A stretch of DNA of 64,000 nt from Providencia rettgeri (GCA_900455085.1 UGTZ01000001.1:774501-838500), one strand, 5' to 3'; positions 18,850-28,262 are shown, counted from the stretch's first letter. Numbers and translations are program-made. The notes: generated from the letters alone by a model not told the origin.

Positions 18850-19461
18850 TTATTCCTTTGTGTTAATTGTGACAGTCTGTACAAAAAAATGTTGCAGCGC
18901 ATTAGCCATCATTTGCGGATAAAATTGAAAGAAAATAGTTTCTAACGCATCATACTGCAATAAAAAATCATCAAATGAACCACTTAGCGCACTGAGCTTG
19001 GGGCGTCTTCTTGCCATCCCACTCAGTGATTTTCCAATATAATTTTTATCTGCATAGCGTATTAGCCACTGTTGAGGCCAGAGATATTCATTTAACTCCT
19101 GGAATTTTTCAGGGGTATGACAAAGCTGAGGCTCAATTATTTTTCGGCAGTCACGTACAAAATCTGCTAGCCGTATTGATGGCTCAATAGTTGACCAATG
19201 CAGCGATAAAAAATGGTCCCAAACTAAATCCAATGTTATGGGGGCAACACGTCGATATTCATCACGAAATAACAATTTAGCTTCTTTGACTAAAGGGTGA
19301 GTATCTGTAGTGCGGTCGACAGTTCGATGCATAAAGATACCAGAGACAATTTCGGGGGAGTAAAGGCCCACAGGGTTACCGCGGACGTAGTCAGCTATGA
19401 TGTTGCCGAGTAAGGAGCTGTCAGCGAGATGGGCCAGGTGGAGGTGCGCTAAATAATTCAC
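18850..19461 (-). CDS. acpH: Acyl carrier protein phosphodiesterase AcpH
   Basis: 203 residues from the GTG at 19461, giving (M)NYLAHLHLAHLADSSLLGN, which aligns with the E. coli start MNFLAHLHLAHLAESS. A longer frame from the TTG at 19485 adds eight unrelated residues. Conserved segments include GNIIADYVRGNP, GIFMHRTVDRTTDTHP and LVWDHFLSLHW, the HD-like metal-binding residues of the family. The enzyme removes the 4'-phosphopantetheine group from holo-ACP. It is divergent from queA, as yajB/acpH is in E. coli. Confidence 0.92.
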   Translation of the reverse strand: MNYLAHLHLAHLADSSLLGNIIADYVRGNPVGLYSPEIVSGIFMHRTVDRTTDTHPLVKEAKLLFRDEYRRVAPITLDLVWDHFLSLHWSTIEPSIRLADFVRDCRKIIEPQLCHTPEKFQELNEYLWPQQWLIRYADKNYIGKSLSGMARRRPKLSALSGSFDDFLLQYDALETIFFQFYPQMMANALQHFFVQTVTINTKE

Positions 19462-19937
19462 TTTAAAATGTCCGTCGTCTTTCAAACCACAGGGGGGTTA
19501 GCTTCGTAAAGCCACCCGAATCACATACTCATGTATGCTCATCGGGATATCTTTACTTGCTGCCTACCTGTGATTCGAAATCCATAGGACATGCAACGCA
19601 GCTTAGCTAACTTTTTGATTGCTCAAACTATAGCAGTAATTATGTTGAATTCGAAACTCACAGGACATTACTTGGCAGAGGAATAAAGAATTCCTCTAAT
19701 TTGAAATTCATGGGTATACTTATCGAGTAGAAAAAAGTCGAAATCAATTTGTTATAAAAGTTTATTGAAATTGAAATAATTCATTCTTTGAATGGATAAA
19801 TAGTATGCAGAATTTTTTGCTAACAAATTATTTGTTAAAAAATGGTGGTTTTTTGTCCGATATTACGCTTATTTCTTGCGCCAAAGTCAGTGCGGCACTA
19901 GACTAGTCGCCTGTTTTTTTAGATTGATGTCAATACA
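19462..19937. other. Intergenic region acpH-queA with repeat and short direct repeats
   Basis: It contains one palindromic repeat unit (19488-19572) and three related short elements spaced over 150 bases: TTCGAAATCCATAGGACAT (19574-19592), TTCGAAACTCACAGGACAT (19650-19668) and TTTGAAATTCATGGGTAT (19700-19717). A hairpin AGAGGAAT/ATTCCTCT lies at 19677-19697. The queA promoter must lie in the last 100-150 bases. No gene is seen. Confidence 0.6.
19488..19572 (+). repeat. Single palindromic intergenic repeat unit
   Basis: The ends CACAGG/CCTGTG and GGTTAGC/GCTGCC form the outer arms. The core ACCCGAATCACATACTCATG/ATGCTCATCGGGAT contains CATAC-tcat-GTATG. It is the same design and orientation as the array at 30.4 kb. 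Confidence 0.75.
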
Positions 19938-21008
19938 ATGCGTGTTTCTGATTTTACTTTTGAATTACCTGAAGAACTGATTGCCCATTATCCGCAGGCT
20001 GAGCGTAGTGCTTGCCGTTTATTAAGCCTAGATGGCGGCTCAGGGCAGCTCACGCATGGTGTTTTTACCGATATTCTAGAAAAATTGGAGCATGGTGACT
20101 TGCTGGTGTTCAATAACACTCGCGTGATCCCCGCACGGTTATTTGGGCGCAAAGTTAGCGGTGGTAAAATTGAAGTTCTGATTGAGCGTATGTTGGATGA
20201 ACACCGCGTGCTCGCTCATGTTAGGGCATCAAAAGCACCAAAAGAAGGGGCTGAATTACTGCTAGGCGAAGATGAAAGCGTGAATGCGACGATGGTCGCG
20301 CGTCATGGTGCATTGTTTGAGCTGCGTTTTGACGATGAACGTGATGTATTAAGCATTCTAAATCAAATTGGTCATATGCCTCTGCCACCTTATATTGACC
20401 GCCCTGATGAAGAGTCTGATAAAGAACTTTATCAAACCGTGTATAGCGAAAAACCAGGGGCTGTTGCGGCACCAACGGCAGGTTTACACTTTGATGAGCC
20501 GTTACTTGAAGCATTGCGCCAAAAAGGCGTAGAAATGGCGTTCGTGACATTACATGTGGGAGCCGGTACTTTTCAACCTGTACGTGTTGATACGATCGAA
20601 GATCACATTATGCATTCTGAATATGCAGAAGTGCCACAAGAGGTCGTAGACGCTGTTTTAGCCTGTAAAGCCAGAGGTAATCGCGTTATCGCTGTTGGAA
20701 CGACGTCCGTTCGGTCGCTAGAAAGTGCCGCAAAAGCGAGCCAAGATGCTTTAATTGCTCCATTTTTTGATGATACCCAAATCTTTATTTACCCAGGGTA
20801 TGAATATCAGGTGATAGATGCACTGATCACCAACTTCCACTTACCGGAATCGACATTAATTATGTTGGTTTCTGCGTTTGCTGGATACAAAAACACCATG
20901 AATGCATATAAAGAAGCCGTTGAACAAAAATACCGCTTTTTTAGTTATGGTGATGCTATGTTCATTACCCCCAATACAAATGCTCGATTCGAGAAAATTG
21001 GTGAGTAA
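19938..21008 (+). CDS. queA: S-adenosylmethionine:tRNA ribosyltransferase-isomerase QueA
   Basis: 356 residues, near-identical in layout to E. coli QueA: MRVSDFTFELPEELIAHYPQ at the start, LVFNNTRVIPARLFG, and PGAVAAPTAGLHFDEPLLE in the middle. TLHVGAGTFQPVR and TNFHLPESTLIMLVSAFAG are near the end. It transfers and rearranges the ribosyl group of SAM onto preQ1 in tRNA to make epoxyqueuosine. First gene of the queA-tgt-yajC-secDF cluster. The spacer to tgt is 89 bases. Confidence 0.97.
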   Translation: MRVSDFTFELPEELIAHYPQAERSACRLLSLDGGSGQLTHGVFTDILEKLEHGDLLVFNNTRVIPARLFGRKVSGGKIEVLIERMLDEHRVLAHVRASKAPKEGAELLLGEDESVNATMVARHGALFELRFDDERDVLSILNQIGHMPLPPYIDRPDEESDKELYQTVYSEKPGAVAAPTAGLHFDEPLLEALRQKGVEMAFVTLHVGAGTFQPVRVDTIEDHIMHSEYAEVPQEVVDAVLACKARGNRVIAVGTTSVRSLESAAKASQDALIAPFFDDTQIFIYPGYEYQVIDALITNFHLPESTLIMLVSAFAGYKNTMNAYKEAVEQKYRFFSYGDAMFITPNTNARFEKIGE

Positions 21009-21097
21009 TCAGTTTGAAGCGGTGGCATCGGCTGCTTGCTTAGCAAATTAATATTATCAATAGCAACAGACTGTTTTTCTGCTGCTAGGAGGCAAAC

Positions 21098-22225
21098 GTG
21101 AAATATGAATTACAAACGACCGATGGCAATGCACGCCGTGGTCGCTTAGTTTTTGAGCGCGGTGTGGTGGAAACCCCTGCATTTATGCCAGTAGGAACCT
21201 ACGGTACTGTTAAGGGCATGACACCGGAAGAAGTTAAAGAGACTGGTGCTCAAATCTTATTAGGGAACACTTTCCACTTGTGGTTGCGCCCTGGGCAAGA
21301 AATTATGAAGTTGCATGGTGACCTCCATGACTTTATGCAATGGCAAGGCCCAATTTTAACCGATTCAGGTGGCTTTCAGGTCTTTAGTCTTGGTGCGATG
21401 CGCAAAATTAAAGAAGAAGGTGTGCATTTTCGTAACCCAATCAACGGTGAAAAAGTTTTCCTAAGTCCTGAAAAGTCGATGGAAATTCAGTATGACCTCG
21501 GTTCAGATATTGTCATGATTTTTGACGAGTGTACGCCATATCCAGCAGATTGGGACTATGCAAAGACATCAATGGAAATGTCGCTGCGTTGGGCTGCACG
21601 TAGCCGCCAACGTTTTGACGAACTTAACAATAAAAATGCCTTATTCGGTATTATTCAAGGTAGTGTTTACGAAGATTTACGTGATATTTCAGTTAAGGGG
21701 CTGGTGGAAATCGGCTTTGATGGGTACGCTGTAGGCGGCTTAGCCGTTGGCGAACCGAAAGAAGATATGCACCGAATCTTAGAACATGTCTGCCCGCAAA
21801 TTCCAGCGGAAAAACCTCGTTACTTAATGGGGGTTGGTAAGCCTGAAGATTTAGTGGAAGGGGTTCGTCGCGGAATCGATATGTTCGATTGTGTGATGCC
21901 AACACGAAATGCGCGAAATGGGCATTTATTTGTGACAAATGGCGTGGTAAAAATTCGTAATGCTAAGTATAAATCAGACACATCAACACTGGATGCTGAG
22001 TGTGACTGCTATACTTGTCGTCATTATAGCCGCGCTTATCTGCATCATCTTGATAGATGTAATGAAATTCTTGGTGCAAGGCTCAATACCATCCATAATT
22101 TACGTTATTACCAGCGCTTGATGGCCGGTATTCGCCAAGCCATTGAAAATGGGAATTTTGAAGAGTTTGCTAAAGATTTTTACCAAAAGATTGGTAAACC
22201 TGAACCTTCATTAAATATCGAATGA
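21098..22225 (+). CDS. tgt: tRNA-guanine(34) transglycosylase Tgt
   Basis: 375 residues from a GTG start with a strong CTAGGAGG ribosome binding site. The active-site segments are TDSGGFQVFSLG and GIDMFDCVMPTRNARNG, with the nucleophilic Asp. The Zn site is CDCYTCRHYSRAYLHH (three Cys plus a downstream His). It exchanges guanine for preQ1 at the wobble position of Asn, Asp, His and Tyr tRNAs, directly before QueA acts. Confidence 0.97.
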   Translation: MKYELQTTDGNARRGRLVFERGVVETPAFMPVGTYGTVKGMTPEEVKETGAQILLGNTFHLWLRPGQEIMKLHGDLHDFMQWQGPILTDSGGFQVFSLGAMRKIKEEGVHFRNPINGEKVFLSPEKSMEIQYDLGSDIVMIFDECTPYPADWDYAKTSMEMSLRWAARSRQRFDELNNKNALFGIIQGSVYEDLRDISVKGLVEIGFDGYAVGGLAVGEPKEDMHRILEHVCPQIPAEKPRYLMGVGKPEDLVEGVRRGIDMFDCVMPTRNARNGHLFVTNGVVKIRNAKYKSDTSTLDAECDCYTCRHYSRAYLHHLDRCNEILGARLNTIHNLRYYQRLMAGIRQAIENGNFEEFAKDFYQKIGKPEPSLNIE

Positions 22226-22319
22226 ATTTAAGTGCGAAATGCCATTAATCTGTGTAGCATATCAAACTTAGCTTTTTTGTATGTAAAATTGCTTTCAATA
22301 AAACAATGAGGAAAGTTGA

Positions 22320-22652
22320 ATGAGTTTTTTTATTTCTGAAGCAGCGGCGTCAGCAGGTGCACCAGCGCAAGGTAGCCCGTACACTATGGTTATCATGCTT
22401 GTTGTTTTCGCGCTGATCTTCTATTTCATGATTTTGCGTCCACAGCAAAAACGTGCGAAAGAACACCGTAAATTGATGGAATCTATCACTAAAGGTGATG
22501 AAGTTTTAACAACTGGCGGTTTAATCGGACGTGTAACTAAAGTGTCTGAAACCGGTTATGTGGTTCTTGAGCTGAGTGAGAACACAGAAGTAACCATCAA
22601 ACGTGATTTCGTTGCTGCTGTTTTACCTAAAGGCACAATGAAAGCAATTTAA
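22320..22652 (+). CDS. yajC: Preprotein translocase accessory protein YajC
   Basis: 110 residues with a short N-terminal periplasmic tail and one membrane helix (MVIMLVVFALIFYFMILRP). A basic cytoplasmic domain QQKRAKEHRKLM...GDEVLTTGGLIGRV follows. It forms part of the SecDF-YajC complex. RBS GAGGAAAG precedes the ATG, and secD starts 26 bases downstream. Confidence 0.96.
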   Translation: MSFFISEAAASAGAPAQGSPYTMVIMLVVFALIFYFMILRPQQKRAKEHRKLMESITKGDEVLTTGGLIGRVTKVSETGYVVLELSENTEVTIKRDFVAAVLPKGTMKAI

Positions 22653-22678
22653 TTCTGATTCTCCCGAAGGGAACTGCC

Positions 22679-24526
22679 GTGCTAAACCGTTATCCTTTGT
22701 GGAAGTATCTGATGTTGATCTTCGCGATCCTCATCGGTTTGCTTTATGCACTTCCAAACCTATATGGTGAGGATCCGGCTGTTCAGATCACTGGCGTGCG
22801 GGGAACCGCCGCCAATGAACAAACGCTGATCCAAGTCCAGAAATCGTTAAAAGACGATAAAATTGAGAGTAAATCTATCTCTCTAGAAAATGGGGCCATT
22901 TTAGCCCGATTCAACAACTCTGATGTTCAGTTACGTGCGCGTGAAGTGATCATGAATGCACTGGGTGACCAGTATGTTGTTGCATTAAACCTTGCACCTG
23001 CAACGCCTAAGTGGCTCGAAGCTATCGGTGGTGAACCGATGAAGCTTGGTCTTGATCTGCGTGGTGGGGTTCACTTCCTGATGGAAGTTGATATGGACAC
23101 TGCATTAGGTAAATTGCAGGAACAAAACATGGATGGTTTGCGTAATGACCTGCGTCAAGAAGGCATTGCGTACTCTTCTATTCGTAAAGGCAATGATTAT
23201 AGCGTGGAAGTTCGTTTCCGTAACGCGGATGATCGTAGCCAAGCTGAAAAAGCATTGTCTCGTAAATACCCAGACTTAGTCTTTAGTGATGGCAGCGATA
23301 ACACCATGATCGCAGTGATGACCGACGAGCGCTTACGTGAAGCACGTAACTACGCGGTTTCTCAGAACATTACTATTATTCGCAACCGTGTAAACCAATT
23401 AGGTGTTGCGGAGCCACTCGTTCAACGCCAAGGCGCTGACCGAATTGTGGTTGAATTACCGGGTATTCAAGATACCGCGCGCGCAAAAGAAATTTTAGGT
23501 GCGACTGCGACATTAGAATTCCGTCTAGTGAATACCGCCGTGGATTCTTCTGCAGCGGAAAGTGGCCGTGTACCAGGTGATTCAGAAGTTAAATATGACC
23601 GTGAAGGCATGCCTTATGTCTTATATAAGCGAGTGATCTTAACGGGTGACCATATTACCGACTCAACATCTGATGCGGATGAAAACGGTCAACCACAAGT
23701 GAGTATCAGTCTTGATAGTTCTGGTGGTTCTATCATGTCTGACTTTACACGTGATAACCAAGACAAGCTGATGGCAACGCTGTTTGTTGAATACAAAGAC
23801 AGTGGCAAGAAAGATGCAACGGGCCGTTCAATTTTGGTGAAAGATGAAAAAGTCATCAATGCGGCACGTATTTCTGCACGTTTTGGTAGCAAATTCCGTA
23901 TTACTGGTATTACTAACGGCACTGAAGCTCGCCAGCTTTCATTACTGTTACGTGCAGGTGCGTTGATTGCGCCAATCCAAATTGTTGAAGAACGTACCAT
24001 TGGTCCAACACTAGGTATGCAAAATATCGAGCAAGGGCTGAAAGCCTGTATCGCAGGTCTGTTAGCTTCTATCCTGTTTATGATTATTTACTATCGTAAA
24101 TTTGGTCTGATTGCGAGTAGCGCGCTGTTGGCAAACTTGGTGTTAATTGTTGGGGTGATGTCCTTATTACCGGGCGCAACACTGACTATGCCTGGTATTG
24201 CCGGTATCGTATTAACCCTTGCGGTTGCCGTCGATGCGAACGTTCTAATTAACGAACGGATTAAAGAAGAGCTCAAGAACGGTCGATCTGTTCAGCAAGC
24301 AATTCATGAAGGGTATAAAGGCGCCTTCTCAAGTATTACAGACGCAAACTTAACGACACTGATCACCGCGATTATTCTCTACGCAGTGGGTACTGGGTCT
24401 ATTAAAGGCTTTGCGATTACGACAGCGATTGGTGTCGCAACCTCTATGTTTACAGCTATCGTTGGTACACGTGCTATCGTGAACCTGCTTTACGGCGGTA
24501 AACGTATTAACAAGCTGTCAATTTAA
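22679..24526 (+). CDS. secD: Protein translocase subunit SecD
   Basis: 615 residues from a GTG start (VLNRYPLWKYLMLIFAILIG) preceded by GAAGGGAA. One N-terminal helix is followed by a large periplasmic domain with LGLDLRGGVHFLMEVD. The C-terminal five-helix RND-like membrane domain contains VDANVLINERIKEEL, with the conserved Asp used in proton-driven transport. It uses the proton gradient to complete Sec-dependent export on the periplasmic side. Cotranscribed with yajC and secF. Confidence 0.97.
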   Translation: MLNRYPLWKYLMLIFAILIGLLYALPNLYGEDPAVQITGVRGTAANEQTLIQVQKSLKDDKIESKSISLENGAILARFNNSDVQLRAREVIMNALGDQYVVALNLAPATPKWLEAIGGEPMKLGLDLRGGVHFLMEVDMDTALGKLQEQNMDGLRNDLRQEGIAYSSIRKGNDYSVEVRFRNADDRSQAEKALSRKYPDLVFSDGSDNTMIAVMTDERLREARNYAVSQNITIIRNRVNQLGVAEPLVQRQGADRIVVELPGIQDTARAKEILGATATLEFRLVNTAVDSSAAESGRVPGDSEVKYDREGMPYVLYKRVILTGDHITDSTSDADENGQPQVSISLDSSGGSIMSDFTRDNQDKLMATLFVEYKDSGKKDATGRSILVKDEKVINAARISARFGSKFRITGITNGTEARQLSLLLRAGALIAPIQIVEERTIGPTLGMQNIEQGLKACIAGLLASILFMIIYYRKFGLIASSALLANLVLIVGVMSLLPGATLTMPGIAGIVLTLAVAVDANVLINERIKEELKNGRSVQQAIHEGYKGAFSSITDANLTTLITAIILYAVGTGSIKGFAITTAIGVATSMFTAIVGTRAIVNLLYGGKRINKLSI

Positions 24527-24536
24527 GGAGCACGTT

Positions 24537-25505
24537 GTGGCACAGGATTATACTGTTGAACAATTGAACTATGGCCGTAAAGTTTATGACTTTATGCGCT
24601 GGGACAACGTTGCCTTTAGCATTTCTATCGTATTACTGATAGCTTCTTTTGTGATTATTGGCGTCAAAGGTTTTAACTGGGGCTTAGATTTCACCGGTGG
24701 TACGGTAATTGAAATCAACTTAAGTCAGCCAGCTGATTTGGATAAAATTCGTGATAGCTTGTCTAACTCGAATCATAAAGATCCATTAATCCAAAACTTT
24801 GGTAGCAGCCGCGATATCATGATCCGTATTCCGCCAATTGAAGGCACTGCTGGTCAAGAAGTCGGTAAAGAAATTATCACGATTATCAACCAAAATGTGG
24901 ATGATAAAGCAACCGTAAAACGCATTGAATTCGTGGGGCCAAGTGTTGGGGCTGAATTAGCGCAAACAGGGGCTTTGGCTCTGTTAACTGCGTTGATTTG
25001 TATCCTAGTCTACGTTGGTTTCCGTTTTGAATGGCGTTTGGCCGCGGGTGCCGTGTTATCTCTTGCGCATGATGTGGTGATCACTTTAGGTATTCTGTCT
25101 TTGTTCCATATAGAGATAGATATGACTATTGTGGCATCATTGATGTCAGTTATTGGTTACTCACTGAACGACAGTATCGTTGTATCAGACCGTATCCGTG
25201 AAAACTTCCGTAAAATACGCCGTGGTACACCGTACGAAATCATGAACGTCTCTTTGACGCAAACATTGAGCCGTACCATCATGACATCAGCCACCACATT
25301 ATTAGTGGTTCTGATGCTATACCTGTTCGGTGGCGCAATGTTAGAAGGCTTCTCATTGGTTATGTTAATCGGTGTAACTATCGGTACTATCTCATCTATT
25401 TATGTGGCTTCTGCATTAGCACTGAAGATGGGTATGAAGCGTGAACACTTGATGCAAGCGAAAGTCGAAAAAGAAGGCGCAGACCAAGAGTCATTACTGC
25501 CTTAG
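24537..25505 (+). CDS. secF: Protein translocase subunit SecF
   Basis: 322 residues from a GTG start with AAGGAG 7 bases upstream, 10 bases after secD. Features include the first helix, GLDFTGGTVIEINL at the start of the periplasmic domain, SLMSVIGYSLNDSIVVSDRIREN in the membrane domain, and a short charged tail. It pairs with SecD in the SecDF-YajC complex. The transcript runs directly into the tandem repeat array. Confidence 0.97.
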   Translation: MAQDYTVEQLNYGRKVYDFMRWDNVAFSISIVLLIASFVIIGVKGFNWGLDFTGGTVIEINLSQPADLDKIRDSLSNSNHKDPLIQNFGSSRDIMIRIPPIEGTAGQEVGKEIITIINQNVDDKATVKRIEFVGPSVGAELAQTGALALLTALICILVYVGFRFEWRLAAGAVLSLAHDVVITLGILSLFHIEIDMTIVASLMSVIGYSLNDSIVVSDRIRENFRKIRRGTPYEIMNVSLTQTLSRTIMTSATTLLVVLMLYLFGGAMLEGFSLVMLIGVTIGTISSIYVASALALKMGMKREHLMQAKVEKEGADQESLLP

Positions 25506-25525
25506 TTTTAAAAACGATGGTAACT

Positions 25526-25930
25526 AAGCCAATTAGCACTCAAAATAGTTCGTGTTGTAGGTAGGCGGCAAGTGTAATTAATCCCTAGGAGCATACAAAA
25601 GTATGTGACTAGGGTTCATAAGCGATGCCAATACCCCTACAACGGGAATAATAAAGAGTTAAGCCAATTAGTGCTCAAAATAGTTCGTGTTGTAGGTAGG
25701 CGGCAAGTGTAATTAATCCCTAGGGAGCATACAAAAGTATGTGACTAGGGTTCATAAGCGATGCCAATACCCCTACAACGGGAATAATAAAGAGTTAAGC
25801 CAATTAGTGCCTCAAAATAGTTCGTGTTGTAGGTAGGCGGCAAGTGTAATTAATCCCTAGGAGCATACAAAAGTATGTGACTAGGGTTAATAAACGATGC
25901 CAACACCCTACAACGCGAAATATGAAGAGC
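25526..25930 (-). repeat. Three near-identical tandem 135-bp palindromic repeat units
   Basis: Units begin at 25526, 25661 and 25797, each with AAGCCAATTAG. Each holds outer arms TTGTAGGTAGGCGGC/GCCAATACCCCTACAA and the core CCCTAGGAGCATACAAAAGTATGTGACTAGGG. Units differ by single-base indels (an extra G in unit 2, an extra C in unit 3) and a few changes late in unit 3. The orientation is opposite to the units at 19.5 and 30.4 kb. No reading frame is conserved through the units. Confidence 0.9.
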
Positions 25931-25936
25931 AACGAG

Positions 25937-25972
25937 AACACCCTAGGAGGCATCTTCTAGGGTGTTTTTTCT
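25937..25972 (+). terminator. Terminator after the secF repeat array
   Basis: Perfect 10-bp stem AACACCCTAG/CTAGGGTGTT with a 10-base loop, followed by TTTTCT. It is the likely end of the queA-secF transcript. Confidence 0.85.
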
Positions 25973-26021
25973 CGCACAGTAGGGTAAAACTATCTCCCCC
26001 TAAATAGATTCAGGAAACGCT

Positions 26022-26473
26022 ATGCACTGCCCATTCTGCTCAGCTGTAGATACGAAAGTTATTGACTCGCGTCCTGGTCGGTGAAGGGGCCCAAGTCCGT
26101 AGACGCCGCCAGTGCTTACTTTGTCATGAACGCTTCACCACTTTTGAAGTCGCTGAGCTTGTCATGCCTAGAGTCATTAAAAGCGACGATATTCGTGAAC
26201 CTTTTGATGAAGAAAAGCTTAATCGAGGTATGCAAAAGGCATTAGAAAAACGGCCTGTAAGTTCTGATGACATTGAGCAAGCTATTATTTTCTATAAAAT
26301 CTCAGCTTCGGGCTACGGGGGAACGTGAAGTTCCGTCTAAATTGATTGGTAGTTTGGTTATGGATGAACTGAAAAAGCTCGATAAAGTTGCCTATATCCG
26401 TTTTGCTTCTGTTTACCGCAGCTTTGAAGATGTGCGCGAATTTGGCGAAGAAATCGCTAAATTACAGGATTAA
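26022..26473 (+). pseudogene. nrdR: Transcriptional repressor NrdR, frame broken by two single-base insertions (probable sequence error)
   Basis: Joined across two frames the gene encodes 149 residues, exactly the E. coli length. It has the zinc ribbon MHCPFCSAVDTKVIDSR...RRRRQCLLCHERFTTFE, then the ATP-cone (VIKSDDIREPFDEEKL...RFASVYRSFED). One extra C at 26073-26074 changes SR-LVGEGAQ into a stop. One extra T in the run at 26288-26291 breaks EQAI...KSQLRATGE. NrdR represses ribonucleotide reductase operons in response to ATP/dATP. Both flanking frames are perfectly conserved, arguing for base-calling errors. It lies 5 bases upstream of ribD, the usual nrdR-ribD operon. Confidence 0.9.
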
Positions 26474-26478
26474 CGCCA

Positions 26479-27595
26479 ATGATTGAACAAGACAACATGT
26501 ATATGGCTCGTGCTTTTGAATTGGCACGAAAAGGGCGTTTTACTACATCACCTAATCCAAATGTCGGGTGTGTGATTGTGCGTGATGGTGCCATTGTCGG
26601 TGAAGGGTATCATCAGAAAGCAGGGGAACCTCACGCTGAGGTTCACGCATTGCGTATGGCAGGAGAAAAAGCGCAAGGGGCAACGGCCTATGTCACCCTT
26701 GAGCCTTGTAGTCATCACGGCCGCACTCCGCCTTGTGCAGAAGCACTGATTAATGCAGGTGTAAGCCGAGTTGTAGCGGCGATGCAAGACCCAAATCCTC
26801 AGGTTGCAGGCCGTGGTCTGTATATGTTTGTCGCAAGCAGGAATTGAAACACGTAGTAATGTTTTATTAGACGATGCTGAAGCGGCGAACCGTGGCTTTT
26901 TAAAACGTATGCGTACCGGGTTTCCCTATATCCAGTTGAAACTTGCTGCTTCGCTTGATGGCAAGACCGCCCTTGAATCTGGGGAAAGCAAATGGATTAC
27001 CAGCCCGGCAGCTCGCAAAGATGTACAAGCTCTTCGAGCCGAGGCAAGTGCTATTTTAAGTACGAGCAGCACGGTTGTTGCTGATGACCCTTCTTTAACG
27101 GTACGTTGGAATGAGCTCCCTTCAGATATCCAACAAGTGTATCCAGAAAGCCAAGTACGCCAACCCATTCGTATTGTGTTAGATAATCACAATCGAGTGA
27201 CTCCTGACCATAAAGTTACTCAATTAGATGGTGAATGTTGGTTAGTGCGCTCAACCCCAGATGAAAATGCGGTATGGCAAGGAAAAATTGAGCAAATCGC
27301 TATTCCAGCAGATGAAAACGGCACCGATCTGGTTATTTTGATGATGCAGCTGGCTAAACGTAATGTGAATAGCATTTGGGTTGAGGCGGGAGCAAAACTC
27401 GCAGGCTCATTACTTAAGCTAGGTTTAGTTGACGAACTGATTGTCTATATTGCACCTAAATTATTAGGTGACAGCGCTCGAGGTTTGGTGGACTTTCCGC
27501 CGCTTAACGCCCTTGTTGATGCGCCAAAATTTGAATTTACAGAAGTGAAGCAAGTCGGGCCAGACCTTCGTGTCAGGCTTCGTCCCGTATGGTAA
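26479..27595 (+). pseudogene. ribD: Bifunctional riboflavin deaminase/reductase RibD, one frameshift (probable sequence error)
   Basis: The N-terminal deaminase domain has the zinc motif HAEVHALRMAG and TLEPCSHHGRTPPCAEALI. The C-terminal reductase domain starts near LKLAASLDGKTALESGESKWIT and ends with LLGDSARGLVDFP. One extra T in the run 26827-26829 shifts the frame after AGRGLYM; removing it gives LSQAGIETRSNVLL and a protein of about 371 residues, close to E. coli (367). It deaminates and then reduces the pyrimidine intermediate of riboflavin synthesis. It belongs to the nrdR-ribD-ribE-nusB cluster. Confidence 0.92.
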
Positions 27596-27685
27596 GTGGT
27601 TTTTTTGAAAATCATACGTACGATACACGAAAGAATGTGATAAAATCCGCGCCCCGCGGGTTATAATTAATATTAGAGGAAGGCT

Positions 27686-28159
27686 ATGAACGTAATTAAA
27701 GGTGTTGTTGCTGCTCCACAAGCGCGTGTTGCTATCGCTATCGCTCGTTTTAACAACTTTATTAATGATAGTCTGCTGGAAGGTGCTGTTGATGCGTTAG
27801 AACGCATTGGTCAGGTTTCAAATGACAATATTACAATTGTGTGGGTTCCAGGCGCTTATGAGCTGCCATTGACCACAAAAGCATTGGTTGAAACGAATAA
27901 ATATGATGCAGTGATTGCATTAGGTACTGTGATTCGTGGTGGGACTGCTCACTTTGAATACGTTGCAGGTGAATGTAGCTCCGGTTTATCTCATGTTGCG
28001 ATGAACAGTGAAGTTCCAGTGACTTTTGGTGTGTTAACCACTGAAAATATTGAACAAGCTATTGAACGTGCGGGTACTAAAGCAGGTAATAAAGGTGCTG
28101 AAGCTGCACTGACAGCACTTGAAATGATTAATGTAATTAAGGCCATCAAAGGCAAATAA
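27686..28159 (+). CDS. ribE: 6,7-dimethyl-8-ribityllumazine synthase (RibE/RibH)
   Basis: 157 residues, complete lumazine synthase fold. MNVIKGVVAAPQARVAIAIARFNNFIND binds the substrate. VWVPGAYELPL, ALGTVIRGGTAHFEYVA (with the catalytic His) and VPVTFGVLTTENIEQAIERAGTKAGNKG are hallmark segments. It condenses ribityl-aminouracil with dihydroxybutanone phosphate. AGAGGAAGG precedes the ATG. The 90-base spacer from ribD has a possible promoter with GATAAAAT as -10. Confidence 0.97.
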   Translation: MNVIKGVVAAPQARVAIAIARFNNFINDSLLEGAVDALERIGQVSNDNITIVWVPGAYELPLTTKALVETNKYDAVIALGTVIRGGTAHFEYVAGECSSGLSHVAMNSEVPVTFGVLTTENIEQAIERAGTKAGNKGAEAALTALEMINVIKAIKGK

Positions 28160-28262
28160 TACACAATTTGCTCTATGTTGCTATTTTTTCGCCACTACGG
28201 TGTAGATTACGCAATGCAACAAGTATTTATTGTGTACAGTTTTTAAATTTAAGGGGAATCTT

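Noticed and set aside
25526..25930. Possible CRISPR array
   Set aside because: Repeats are 135 bases long and directly adjacent, with no unique spacers and no cas genes.
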